Source of the DNA: Macquaria australasica | Taxonomy: Eukaryota; Chordata; Actinopteri; Centrarchiformes; Percichthyidae | Assembly (NCBI GenBank): GCA_005408345.1 | Contig: SEMN01000630.1 | Location: forward strand, 1-64,000 | DNA: 64,000 nt | Direction: 5' to 3' | Shown: one piece after another, positions 25,401 to 38,300 of the stretch | How the letters are laid out: every line of letters begins with the position of its first letter | How positions within the stretch are numbered: position 1 is the stretch's first letter | Position numbers and translations under genes: made by a program | Notes under the pieces: model-generated | What the model was told of the DNA's origin: nothing | Database searches by the model: none | What the model saw: the letters and a program-made list of their open reading frames with translations, nothing else

Positions 25401-25980
25401 TTATATGCCAAGTTAATTGTGGCTATTGGTTTTGTATGGATGGGTAAAGAAAGAAAGAAAGAAAATATGCTAAATGTTTGGGCTTGTGAATGTTTTGGCC
25501 TGCACTAAAGGTATGTTGCCTTCACGTACCTTGTAAATGCACTATCATGTACTTTTTTAATACGTTAATGACTAAAAGATCGTTGTAACAACGGAGTTTT
25601 ACATTTGCTTTTACTTTAGAAACAAAGAGTTAGTTTGTGCCTCAGAGTGAAACAAAGAGGACAAATCTGTTTGTGTTTAATGTAATTTATCTTTCTAAAT
25701 TTAGTCATTACGCGGCTACCGTTTTCGCTCCGTAAACGTCACATTTTAAAGCTTAGGGTGATACACCCATGGATGTATTATAACAACATCCAGGGTTACA
25801 CCAAATACCACTGTTCCTGTCTGTCCCACTCACTATGGAATTAGGCCGATGTTTAATTATTAACCGTACGATGAACTTGTTTACCATGAAGGCAACCTCC
25901 CTCGGTACAGTCTTTCAGTGCTGTGACGTAGGACGTAAATACGTAACGCGTAACGCACGTTTGGGTCCAGGAGCGCCATT
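22460..25980. other. Intergenic region between znf831 and cstf1 promoters
   Basis: Head-to-head spacer of about 3.6 kb. It holds the interspersed repeat 23355-23860 (separate entry) and a GAAA run near 25448. CG-containing sequence rises after 25880 (repeated 'acgtaa' and 'taacgc' steps near 25925-25960), as expected near a housekeeping promoter. No AURKA-like coding exon was seen. Confidence 0.5.
23355..23860. repeat. Unclassified interspersed repeat, inverted partner of 34845-35350
   Basis: 'gcagcgcaacaagctgtaaa' at 23381 and 'gagctgaggggaattgcag' at 23824 recur, reverse-complemented and in the same relative order, at 35314-35335 and 34870-34895. No terminal repeats or coding frame are recognised. 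Confidence 0.6.
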
Positions 25981-26386
25981 GGAAGTTTGAAGAGGGTTAA
26001 ATATTTTTATGTTTTAAAATCAATAGCAAACAATAATATTCAGCTCATGTCCTTAAACGGTCCTTAAATGCTGTTTTTGTATAGTGCAGACGCCCGGGCA
26101 GTTCAGGGTTTCTTCCGCGCTGTTGTTTTTGCTCTGTCTTAACTGTAGCAACAAAGCTAACGTTATTAGCAGCACTGCTAAGTAAAAGTTCCATTCATTC
26201 GTTGTAGCTGACCACACCGTTAGCATGGTCCCAGCTAACGGTGTATGTATGAAACTTATGTTAGATGTGGCATCAAGCTAGCTTTTAGCTACAGTACTGC
26301 ATTAGATACCACCGTCGTCTTGTGGTCATTAGCAGCAGCTAACGTAGTCATAAGATAAATTGTTGACGTTGTGTCTTTTGTTACAG

Positions 26387-26437
26387 CCAGCTAGGTTGTC
26401 ACAATTGACGGCCCGCTTCTGGTCACACTGACCCACC
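26387..26437 (+). other. cstf1: cstf1 5' UTR part of first coding exon
   Basis: The acceptor TTTTGTTACAG precedes 26387, so the exon with the ATG is probably preceded by at least one non-coding exon within about 26000-26250. I could not fix its donor. Confidence 0.5.
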
Positions 26438-29400
26438 ATGTATCGTCCCAAACCAACTCTGAAGGACCGACAGCACCTGTACAAGCTCATCATAAGCCAG
26501 CTGCTCTATGATGGATACACTAACATCGCCAACAGTCTCATCAATGAGGTCAAACCACAGAATGTAGTGTCACCTTCTGAGCAGCTGATGCAGCTGGCAA
26601 AGATAGGTAAGGATTGTTTTCTCCATGTTTGAGCTACGTGTAAGGGTTCAAGAGGCCCTTGTTAAACAATGTCCGACTTTTTTCAGGGATGGAGAATGAC
26701 GACAGTGCAGTTCAGTATGCCATTGGGCGCTCTGATACTGTGGCACCTGGTGTGGGTATCGATCTGGAATTCGATGCTGATGTCCAGACCATGTCTCCAG
26801 AGGCATCAGAGTATGAGACCTGCTATGTAACATCCCATAAAGGTCCATGCCGTGTCGCTTCGTACAGTCGTGATGGCCAGCTGATTGCCACTGGCTCTGC
26901 CGATGCCTCCATCAAGATCCTGGATACTGAACGCATGTTGGCCAAGAGTGCCATGCCTATTGAGGTGAGGCAGATTTGAGACCAGAGTACACCAAGTGTT
27001 TTTAATCCAGCAGGCTTATGTTTACTGTTTTTTGTGTGTTTCTTTATATACCAGGTAATGATGAATGAGACAGCACAGCAAAACATGGAGAATCACCCTG
27101 TGATTCGAACGCTGTATGACCACGTAGACGAAGTCACCTGCCTCGCCTTCCATCCGACTGAACAGATTCTAGCTTCTGGATCAAGAGATTACACCCTTAA
27201 ACTGTTTGACTACTCAAAGCCCTCTGCAAAAAGAGCATTTAAATATATACAGGTCAGATTTTGTACACAGAATTTCTCAGTTTTCCCATACAATTTATTG
27301 TTTGTCGTAGGTGTGGGAAAATATCTATTGTTCTGTTGTAAGTGGAGATGCCAAGTTATGTAGAAATTGACAGCTAATGTTAACGAGGCTTGGAAAATTG
27401 CAACATTTAAATTGTGCTGACTATTATAATTCTGTTGTAATCCAATCCTCCCTTCGTTTATTTCCCTACAGGAAGCCGAAATGCTTCGTTCAATCTCCTT
27501 CCACCCATCAGGTGACTTCCTGCTGGTGGGAACGCAGCATCCCACCCTCCGCCTCTACGATGTCAACACCTTCCAGTGCTTCGTGTCATGCAACCCGCTG
27601 GACCAGCACACAGACACCATCAGCGGCGTCAGCTACAACCCCACCGCCAACAGCTACGTCAGCTGCAGCAAGGATGGCAGCATCAAGCTGTGGGACGGTG
27701 TCTCCAACCGCTGCGTAACCACCTTCGAGAAGGCCCACGATGGAGCCGAGGTCTGTTCCGCCATCTTCTCCAAGAACTCCAAGTATATCCTGTCCAGTGG
27801 CAAAGACTCCGTGGTCAAACTGTGGGAGATCTCTACAGGCAGGACACTGGTCAAGTACACAGGTAAGGACGATGTTTTTTTGCTAGAACCACAGTGCAGG
27901 TTCATACAGCGAAGTGTCATATGTTAGAATTGACTTGAACAGATTAGGCTTCATAGTTAACATGCTACGGCAATTTATAGAAGTTGACCTCATGTTTTTT
28001 GGGATGCAGTGCTCAGTGATCGACTTTACTGAGTGTGATCTATCCCTTTCATCTGATTCAATAAGTATCATGGTGCCTGGTTCGTGATCCAATGCAGAAC
28101 CAATACAGATATATTAGATCTTATACACTGTGATTCAAAGCTGGTTTGATATGATTCAGTTTGGCTTCATTCTAGGGATGCCACAGTGAGGAAATGTTCC
28201 CACAGGTTAATAAACTCGTGACAACACCGGTGTTATCGATTACACCGGACATCTTACAAGAAACGATATTCATTGATGACGCTCAATATCTGTAGAGCAC
28301 TTACTTTGATCTTTAACGTTCAATTCTCTGCCATCATCTTTCGGTCAACTCTCCTTACTCTCTTCACGTGATAAGTGAAATCTGACTCCTGCAACTCTGT
28401 GCTGCGACCCTGCTGCTGCTGCACGGAGCAGACACTTTCACTTTATAATTGTAGCGTCCCACTACATATTGATAACACACTTAGTATTTTACAAATGACA
28501 GTTTTTTTTATCTGATGAACATGGGAACATGATACGCGAAAGTGAACTAAATGGGTTTTATTTCTATGGGGAAAAAAAGCAAAACGACGGTGGGGGCAGT
28601 GGGCAAGTATTGTAATCAGTGTGTTATCGGTGTTTGCCCGAACACTATGTAAGGCAGACTACCGTGGCAAGCCTACTTCATTCATGTTCGATTCAACTTC
28701 GATTCAATTTGCACATCAATTACAAAGACTAAGTTTTGACTAAAAGGATGACAAATAATCACTAAAATGCAGTTCCAGGGTCAGTGTCATCCATCTAAAT
28801 TTGGTGTTTTCAACCTTGATAAACTGGCCCATGTGCTTGTAACTAAAAGGGTGTACAGCCTCTGATAAGGTAAGATAAGATGGAGCTTTATTCATCCTGA
28901 AAGAACATTTTTGTGCCAAAGATGCTCAGTATACAAAATAAAACAAAAATGAAATGATAAAATGAACATATTTAATAGATTAAACTTTAACAACAAAAAC
29001 ATTTTTGTTGTTTTAAAACAGAATTTAAGATAAAAAACCTTATTGATCCCACACAGGGAAATTGTCACCACAGCAAAGAGACGTACAAGTACAGATAAGC
29101 TTAGTAACTTAAAAACTATACACATTGTGGGCATCTACTATATACAAGCTGAAGCATGAAAAACAAAAAAGGTACTAAGTAAATACTAGATACACCAAAC
29201 AACTACAAAGTGTGTTGAGACAATGACAAATAAGGTGAGTAGATAGCAGCATTAGCAGCATGAAATACAGTTATTGCACTTGTATCATCAAAAACAAAGT
29301 GTTTGAACATCTCAAAATGCAAATCCATAAACCAAGTTGATGTTTGGAGGCATTTGAGGGTTGATGTTTGCTGTGCCCATTGGCCTCCAGAGGCTATATT

Positions 29401-30911
29401 ACACAGCAGTGCCCCCTAGCCAAGTAGCGAAGAAGTTCTTTTAACAGTTGGGACGTGGTTAAGAGTTTGTTCAGAAATGATTAGGACTGATATAGATATG
29501 CTTTATTTAATGTATTAATATTTTAGGTAGCTGTTATTCAGGACAATAACTGGTTCATTGCCTTGTCACATACATTTGTTTTCAGCAACACTGTAACCAA
29601 ACATCACCTGCCAATGTTAACATGCATTGTGTTAACACCAACCTGAACAGGAATCTACACTAATATCTAATATAATAATACGAGCAGGAAAAGTGTCAAC
29701 ATTTTCAAATAAGTAGTAGTTTTCAGTTTTGGTAGAACATGAAGGGAAAAACACACTACAGAGTAACTGTTTCATCACACTGACCACGTTATCAGCAACA
29801 TGCAGAGTGTAGCAGCTTCCTCTGTTATTCTTCTAAAACTTGTCGTGAGAAGGCCTGCCAAGTTTAGTGAGTGATGATGATGTCATCTTCTTTAGTGTCT
29901 GCAGTTATTTCCCATAGTGACAGAGTGCCATTACTTTTTATCACTTTTTCAATATCATGGGCAATATTACTTTTCTATTTTAGTTTATTTTACTAAATTG
30001 ATCTTACTTTTATTGTTATTCTATTAGGCACTGGTGCTAGCACTTACTCCGTATACACTTTACATTTACTCTATTGTTTTTATTTTTATGTTGTAATTCT
30101 TGAGCAATCTCTGGCACAATATTTTCCTTTGGAATTAATTAAAGTTCTGTCTTATCTTCTTTCTGTGAATGGACACGGTGTGGATTTTTCTGGAACTCCG
30201 TAGGCTTTCTTACAATAATAATTAGAAAGAAACAAGAAAAAAAGCAGAAGCTGCAACCCTCTTTACGTAATGGTAATGTGGTCAGAGTGATCTGTTGTAA
30301 TGTGTTATAAGATTGGGGGAAATATTATTTCTTTAGAACCTTTTAGGAGCATTTGATCCCTCACTGTGGAAACCGTTTACTTCTGATGTCATCATGTGGC
30401 AATAGACTCTTTGGAGCTCATAGTTGCTTATTTAACACCGTACAGTAATAGTTGACCATAGCTAGCAATGTATTGGCTTAGTGACACATTTTGTTGTGTA
30501 GGCCCTGTAAACCAGCATGTTGGATTTGTAACTCTGGGGTTCAAGTGCTGACTCTCAGCTTTAAAACTTTGGCATTCAGCTCTGTTTTAAATAGTGTGGT
30601 CTTAGTGGTGCCGTGAACTCTCCTAGTGACATGTTCCCCTGTCTGTTGCAGGTGCGGGGCTAAGCGGCCGTCAGATGCATCGTACACAGGGCGTGTTCAA
30701 CCACACAGAGGACTACGTGCTGCTGCCAGATGAGCGCACCATCAGCCTGTGCTGCTGGGACTCGCGCACGGCTGAGAGGAAAAACCTGCTGTCTCTGGGA
30801 CACAACAACATCGTCCGCTGCATCGTCCACTCACCCACCAATCCTGGCTTCATGACCTGTAGCGATGACTTCAGGGCCCGCTTCTGGTACCGCCGCACCA
30901 CCACAGACTGA
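26438..30911 (+). CDS. cstf1: Cleavage stimulation factor subunit 1 (CstF-50), five coding exons
   Basis: This is the WD40 subunit of the CstF complex, which with CstF-64 and CstF-77 recognises the GU-rich element and helps mRNA 3'-end cleavage and polyadenylation in the nucleus. Coding exons are 26438-26606, 26687-26964, 27055-27252, 27472-27862 and 30652-30911. Phases match at each GT-AG junction and the sum is 431 codons plus stop, the same length as I remember for the mammalian protein. Residues 1-60 (KDRQHLYKLIISQLLYDGY) form the N-terminal dimerisation segment. WD40 repeats fill about residue 95 to the end, with repeat signatures such as DGQLIATGSADASIKILD, ASGSRDYTLKLFDYS, KDGSIKLWDG and KDSVVKLWE. 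The C-terminus is ARFWYRRTTTD. The last intron (2.8 kb) holds hAT-like and LINE-tail repeats. The gene is divergent from znf831. No defect was seen. Confidence 0.98.
28173..28670. mobile_element. Probable hAT-type MITE in cstf1 intron 4
   Basis: It starts 'tagggatgccacagtgagg' and contains 'ccggtgttatcgattacacc', phrases I associate with non-autonomous hAT elements of fish. It ends near 'tgtttgcccgaacacta'. No transposase was found. The borders are approximate. Confidence 0.45.
28865..29105 (-). mobile_element. Two LINE 3'-tail fragments (Rex1-like)
   Basis: 28865-28920 ('aagataagatggagctttat') and 29027-29105 ('aaccttattgatcccacaca') resemble the 3' end of the Rex1-like element at 58598. 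The AAGATA tandem at the left edge fits a LINE 3' tail in minus orientation. Confidence 0.5.
30115..30160 (+). mobile_element. LINE or SINE 3'-tail fragment
   Basis: 'cctttggaattaattaaagt' followed by 'tcttatctt' mirrors the tails above in plus orientation. Only about 45 bp remain. Confidence 0.35.
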
Positions 30912-31160
30912 GACACATCCAGAGCCCACCTTTCTACTCTGCCTTCCCACCTCATCTCCTCTCACTGAGAACCAAACAGAGTGCTGGACTCTGCTGTCTC
31001 CAAGACCTCAGCGAACTCGTCACTTTCTTCTGATCTGTGGTGTCTTTCATTTGTACTTCATTTGAAACTGTGCAGTGGAGTTTATGGTACAGTTCTTAAG
31101 AAAAGAAAAAGTTGCCAATGATACACTGAAATTCTGTCTTATTGAATTAAAAGTCTGACC

Positions 31161-31319
31161 ATTAAAACTCCTTTCACTGCTTGGAAACTTCAGTTGTAAC
31201 TCTTCTCACGTCTCACATTTCTCAATTGTATGTTGTAAGTGACAGCAGAGTTGATTTGTTGTCTTTTCCACTTTTATATTTTGTCTATGTCCTTTGTTGT
31301 AATTCAGATTTTTATTAAA
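31161..31319 (+). terminator. cstf1: Probable cstf1 polyadenylation region
   Basis: ATTAAA hexamers occur at 31146, 31161 and 31314 after the stop at 30911, with GT-rich sequence nearby. There is no canonical AATAAA in this stretch, so which site is used cannot be told. Confidence 0.4.
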
Positions 31320-31339
31320 CAATTAAAAGGAACATGTCT

Positions 31340-32308
31340 CTTCTGTGTATTTGATGATGAAAAGTCCCTCTCAGAACTCAAAACCACAGCTATGGTGATG
31401 TCCTGTAGTTATTTTAAGACCATATTTGTTGCTACAAAAAGTGAGCAACCTGCAGGGAGCACACATGCAATGATACGCCACAACACACACACACACACCG
31501 TCATAGTCATTGTAATAGTAGCTATGCATGTACTCCTTGTATTTGTTTCTGTGTGTGGATAAATTCATTTTCTGCTGGCAAAACATTCTAATCTTAAAAT
31601 ACTTTGTTGTGTTTAGTGACAACCTCAAAAAAAAAAAACCAGAAAAAATGATAGAAAGGAGAAAAGAAAAAGTTATCAAAGCTCCTGATTACTTCTCGAC
31701 TCTGGCCTGCACCCTCAGACTGGAAGGTCACCCTGCCCCATCACTCTGCATTCCCCAACCCCCAACCCAGCTCTCCCAGACGCTGCTGTCTGTGTTGTCC
31801 AGACAACAATGAGTACAGCCACAAGAATATCTGCTTCAAACAACCCCTCCCCTCCAAACCTGACTCAAAATCTGTCACAAATGAAGGAATATGTCAAATT
31901 TAAAGAAAAGAGGAAGCAAAATAAAATGCCATAATAAAAATTCCCCTCTGTTAGTTGGAACAGTAAACTACTAGTGACAAAGATGCACTTCTGCTTAACC
32001 AGAAAGATGGAGGGGAGAGCTGAATAAAAAAAAAGAAAAACACTGGAGGGGTGGGGCAGCTGCAGAAAAGGGGGTGTCTCCGGCCAATGGAGCTGCAGGA
32101 AAGCAGCTCTGACAATGACATGAAATTCAGTTACCCCGCCCCGGGTGTAAAACAGTCTGGCTCTCAGTGACAGCTCAGACAATATGCTGGTAGGAGTAAA
32201 GTTTTCACACACACACACACATATGGTTGAGATGGTTCACTGAAAGCTGACCCTCTGTGGACGGACTTATTTCTCTGTGTGGACACTGAACACAACTACT
32301 TAACAAAC
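31340..32308 (+). other. cstf1-cass4 spacer and cass4 promoter region
   Basis: About 1 kb. 32085-32150 contains 'ccaatgg' and 'ccccgccccggg', plausible proximal CCAAT and GC-box sequence for cass4. A short CA run lies at 32208-32220. No TATA box was seen. Confidence 0.4.
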
Positions 32309-35300
32309 ATGGTGAGTACTGCAGCTGCTCCACTGCTTGACTTTTGACTTAAACAAACTTAGTTATATCTCAGTCAACTTTTCTTTTGAATGATTTATAA
32401 CCACAGTTTTGAATGTATACTGTGATGTCCTTGGTATCTACTCTGTTGTCCACTGTCGCTTGTCCACAGTCCCTGCAGACCACCTGCTTGGATTTCAATT
32501 TAACTTGCGGTGTCAGCTACCGCCTATTTCTACACACAGTCCCTCTGACCTGTTCTACTGCCGGCTGTAACCTGAGAGGGCCGGTCCAGGCATGGAGCAT
32601 AAAGTGAAACTTTATGAGCCTCATTACATACAAGCCTTTAGAAGTGAGATTATCAACTCAGGCTGCTCAGAAACAAATAATTGGGATGTTGTGTTTAATT
32701 TCTTAAATGTGAAATGCTGCCTTAATGTGTTTGGTTTATTTTACACTGATTTGTGAATTTTAAAACCAGTACATCTTAACAAGCATTCAAACAGCTGATC
32801 AAACTGCCTGCATGTTTCTCATCTTAAAACCTTGTGCACATTTGTTGCTGTGCTGTGTGTGTACTTCTTGTTTGAGCGGTCTGCTGAGTGAACCTTTTGT
32901 GGCCAGGTTGGTTCCCATAATTGCCTGCCAGAACTTCATATTCTCTGTCCAACTTGATGCCTCTTTAACCTCACAGATGTCACAAAAAATCTGTGCTGAA
33001 TTTAAAGTTTGATTACTTATCATTGGCAAACGTTTTCTGCATCTGTTTGCAGCTTGACTGAGAAATTATCATTATTATCAAGGATGTATTTGCACCAATT
33101 TGTCCCCAGAATAACTAAATGGGACTGCAAGGTAGCCAACAGCAAATGGAGAAAAGATTAAACGTAGTACAACAAGAGGATCCGGGAATGTCTGACTCTT
33201 CTACAGTTTCTCCACACCTTTGTTAAGTCTCGTTCTGATTGATTTAATTTTTTTGATGATTAAAAGTACAAAATAACTTTGCGCTGCAGTAGTTACACTT
33301 TTGTGACCTTTTCTCTCAGATTGGGGCCTACCAGCCATTATTTGGTTTGGGGGTCTTTCAGTGGGAAATGTTTAAAAAGCCTCGACATGATTCATGTAAT
33401 AACAAAGCATAATCTTCCCAGCTCCTATCTGTAGCTCACAGTTGAGGGACAGACATTCTCCCATACAAAGCAAATGTGCGACTGAGCTCATCTCATTCAT
33501 CACTTCTTTAAAAAAATGTATTGGTCTGGTTGATGACTAACTTGTCAGTTTAAGCAATTTCATTTCCGTTCTACAAGGTTGTTTCGTGTTGGAACAAAAA
33601 AGAATTTGTTTCTTTTTTAGTTCATAGGGAGCTATTTTGGGATGCCTTGTGTGCTGTGTTGCTGCCTGTTTTGAACATATGAGAGCAGGAGTCAGTAGAC
33701 AGTCATGAGGGCCTACACATCAGGAGGCTGGCAGCATCCTCTTCACGTCTCACTCAAGGAAGTTGAAATATGTTTTTTTGGGTCTAATTCAACATATGTC
33801 CTTTATGTTATCCTGCCTTTAACTACTGAGGATTAGTAATCTACCTCAAAAGTGAGAGGCCCCCATCAGTCATCCTGTTAGCAAAACATTTCGAAGATAT
33901 ATGCCAATTGGGCTTTAGGGTCTTGAATAACCTCACCAGAGTATGAAAACAAAATTAATTGAGCCTGTGGTCAATAGTAGTAGTGGTCAATTTGTAAGGT
34001 AATAATAAATAGATGAATAAATATTCAGTTCAATTCATCCATCCATTTTCTGTACCGCTTATCCTCTTAGAGGGTCGCGGGGGGCTGGAGCCAATCCCAG
34101 CTGACATTGGGCGAGAGGCGGGGTACACCCAGGACTGGTCACCAGTTAATCACAGGGCTGACACACATAGAGACAGACAAACATTCACACTCACAGTCAC
34201 ACCTACGGACAATTTAGAATCACCAATTAACCTAACTTGCATGTCTTTGGATGGTGGGAGGAAGCCGGAGTGCCTGGAGGGAACCCACGCGGACACGGGG
34301 AGAACATGCAAACTCCACACAGAAGGGCCCCAGCTGGCCGGCAGGTGCGAACCCAGAACCCTCTTGCTGTGAGGCGACAGTGCTAACCACTGCACCACCG
34401 TGCCGCGGTTCAATTAATTTCAATTCAGTTTTATTTATAAAGCGCCATATCATAACAAAGTTATCTCAGGGCACTTTTTCGAGTAGAGCAAGTCTAGACC
34501 GACACTTTATATTTACAGAGACCCAACAGTTCCCACCATGAGCAGCACTAGGCGACAGTGGCAAGGAAAAACTCCCTTTTAACAGGTAGAAACCTCGAGC
34601 AGAACCAGGCTCTGGGTGGGCAGTCATCTGCATATTACACAGTAATGGCTTGCAGCAGTACTGGGGCTTTCCACAACCATTTCTCTGAATGCCTGTTCAG
34701 AAGAAGAGGGTGCCAGGTGTGGTTTTAGTGGGAGGTTTAGCTGAAAACCAGTGCTGAGATTCTTATCAGACAGCTCTTTAAAGCAGCTCTAATCAATATT
34801 TTTAGATTAACAATCGATTAAATGACTAATGTGAAAGGTGGCGTTCGTAGTTGAATTACCACCCGACTCTGCAGTTCCCCTCAGCTCTGAGGAGCTTTTT
34901 AGTGTATTTCAGCTCATTGTTTAACTTTAATTGTTTGATTCAGCCTCACTGCTCCCATCAGCAGTGTTTCCAGCAGCAACAGGCAGTTGCATTCAGTGAA
35001 TAAAAACTCCAGTAAACCCACTGTAGCAACTAGCTGTTAAAGTCAACTAGCTGTTAAAGTCGAACATTTAGCAGCTAAAGAGTGAGATATATTTCTCAGT
35101 TGGAGTTGGTGTTAGTGTTGGTGGAGAACAAAACAGAGCTAAAAGGAGAGTGAATATTGGACCAACATCAACAGGTGGTGAGAAACATGACTCCAGATGA
35201 ATGCTAATGTTGCTCCTTGTCTGCTAGATGTGCAAATAAGCAACTGAACATTGGCAAACATGTTGGTCATATCAACTTTATAAGGTGGTAATAGGTATGT

Positions 35301-38300
35301 CAGTGTTGTGTTTACAGCTTGTTGCGCTGTCCCCAGGTGGCCAAACTAACTAACGTTATACACAAATTTAAAAGCAGTGTATAGGCTCGTAGGAAATTCC
35401 AAATTTCCCCTATTTGTTTAACGTTATTATAGTGTTGTCTCAAGAAGAAAGATCTTCAGATGTTTAATGTAGCAGCTTTAAATTCACAATAGGTAAAGAT
35501 ACTGTTTGTGTCTGGGCAGGGAGGAAGACCCAGCAACTGAAACAAAGTCAAAATCGGTTCATACACAATCTCAACCAGCCAGCCTGCTCTTTAACACTGT
35601 ATCTGTAGCTGCAAGTAAAGCAACAAAGTGACCACAGTGAATATATTCACTGTGACAAAGGGCAGAAGAGGAGACTGAGGAAGTGTGAGTATAAATAAAA
35701 CCAGAGTGTGAGCAGTGAGATAAGTTCCTGACACGGAGCAGTGAGCCTGCAGCCCGCCTGTTATCTGCTGCTGCTGCTCACATTGTCCAGTCTGTCATCC
35801 ATGGTTTCACCTCTGGGAAACAACAACTGTCCTGTAGATGATTGAAACTTCTCACTACAGTGCATCTCACAGTATTTCTTCTCATTCTGTTGGTGGTTAG
35901 ATACAGTTTAACATGTTATAACCTGTAGTCTGGCAGCCATAATCAAACACTGAAATGAAGCTGAATTTGTTGGCCGTCATTCATGCTTCTCTAAAAATCT
36001 CCAAATAGCTGCGCCAGTGCTGCTGTAGTAGTAGTAATCTCCTACACTGTTTGTTGAAAGTCTGCTGGACTTACATCTTTGATCTAAAGGCTTTTACACA
36101 CCGGGGACATGACGAATAAATGACACGAAAATGCTCGCATGTGAATATTTCGCATCAAAACTATTCATAGCGGCAGCGATGCAAATTTGCAATAGATATT
36201 GTCTTGCTACCAACTCTACTACATCCAAAAGTAAACTACATCAGCTCCTCACTATCCTGCATCCGACCATGCTGCTTCACACGTTGTCCCTGAGTTCATT
36301 GTCTTTATCATTTTGTGTCCTTGGTCATATAATACAGGGTGATGAGAAACACAAACAATCAACAGGTCTGCCATTGTCATTAGGAGTTGTGACGTGACGT
36401 GATTGGTTGATGCCTATATTTGCCGTGCGAAAGCTCAGAAAAATCAACCTCGTTCAGAAGAAAAAAAACGTTGCTTTTTCGCTGCATAATATTTGCGTTC
36501 TGTGTGAAAGTACTCTCTGAATTAATCGCACAAAATAAACACCCCTTGTGTGTAAATGCCTTAAATTGCACTCCTAATCACTACTAGTGAACTCTGCAGC
36601 TTTAACTGTACTGTGTGGCTACAGTATAGCTAAAGCTTTAATGGAAACATCCTGTTTAAAATTTTAAACTACAGCATTTGTTCATATCTAACACAAAAAT
36701 AATCTAAGCTCAAAGGTCCACTTACTAGCTTTTGGAGCTTTCAACCACACCTCACAGTCTTCATTTGTTTATATGGTAAAGCGAGTCTCTGGACTGAGAG
36801 TGAGTGGAATGGGACCAGTAGCAACGAGTCATAAATTCAGCAACATCAGTTACTCAGCTAGAAATGAAAGTTTGCTAACATTAGCCACTATAAGCTACTG
36901 GTCATACCAGGCAAGTGAAGCTGTAGCAGAAGAGTGTATTTACTTGACAAATGGTGCGTTTTGTTAATTATGAATTCAACGTTTCTTTTGTAATGGGAAG
37001 ATTTGTTCTTTAAAAAGTTTCATTTTCGCTTTAAAGCTCAAAAAATGTCTTCCAAACAAGCAAGTTAACTGGTTAAAAAAAAAGATTTTCGTATCAGTTC
37101 CCCCTCAAAACTCTTGTACTATAAAATGTCCTCTAACTCATCTCAATTGTACTATATGTACACTTCCTCTCAAGTCAAACTGACTAATGCCAATTCAACT
37201 GCCAAGAACTGCCAGTTCAGTTATTTTAACATTAAACTGATTAGAGTAAAGCAAATCTTGAAACTCCTGCATCCAAAAAAGAACAAAATAATCTGTTGAT
37301 TACATCAGGTCATGCATCTTTAATGGGCTTTTTTGTTTAGTTTTGAAACATATTAAGTCAATAATTTACTGTTTCTTTAGTCTTGTATTGCTATAAGAAC
37401 TGTCTATGTGGAATGTTGATTGTCCACTAAAAGGTCCTCAGAAGTTTTCATTAGTTGTGTGTGTTTGTGTGTGAGATTTTGACATAGTTCTTCACCAGTT
37501 CCCATACAGGAAATACCAGGGCAGCTGTAGTGAGTCAGTGTCATTGCCACAGAGCCTGAATTAGTCTCTGCAGTCTCCTCTTGGATTTGTTTGGGTTGGA
37601 GAGAGAGTTGACAAAGGTGATTTTTCATGGAGCTCATCTGAGGATCATTTGAGATGATAAAATTGATCAACCAGGAACGAATTCCCAACATTTCAGAAAA
37701 TAATTTACAGGGATACCAAATCTCTCTCTCAGTGTTTTTCCCTCTGTTTGTCTGTCTGTCCCTGTCTCTCCTTCTGCCCCCGCCCCCGTCTTTGTATCTA
37801 AGATACTGTGGGAAAGTCTAATATGTCATATTTACAGGCTGATTTCCTGTCCAAATTCAAGAAAAGAGATTATCTTAACTACGTGCTCTGCCTCATCTTG
37901 AACACCCTGCTCCCACCACTCTGTCTGGGAAAATGAACCTTTTTCTAAATTTTAGTGAACTTTTAGTCTTTGTCATGTGTGACAGATTTGTTCAGCGCCA
38001 CCGTGGGTGTTGTGTTGGGCCTGGCATGTGTCTGAATGTATAATGGATGAGGTGCTGACCTGACCCCGGATCGTGCCCAGACTGTCAAGGGGCAAAAGGT
38101 CAGAGTGAACCAAGAGGGTGTCGTTCCCACACTGGGAACCACTTCCTGGACTGGTTCCTGTTCCAGTGGCTCTCAGAGATTGGACACTCTTATTATGTTG
38201 AGTCAGTATTGTGTCTCCACAGGTGCTCTCTGATCATATGTTGAAAATGAATGAAAATGTTATGAAAAACTGGGGATTTCCATTCATTAGCACAGTTAAG

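Noticed and set aside
27576..27866. Gln/Arg-rich frame inside cstf1 exon 4
   Set aside because: Alternative-frame shadow of the WD40 coding sequence.
34150..34453. Minus-strand frames of 73-87 codons
   Set aside because: They cross the border of two adjacent repeats, and the same peptides arise wherever the repeat occurs.
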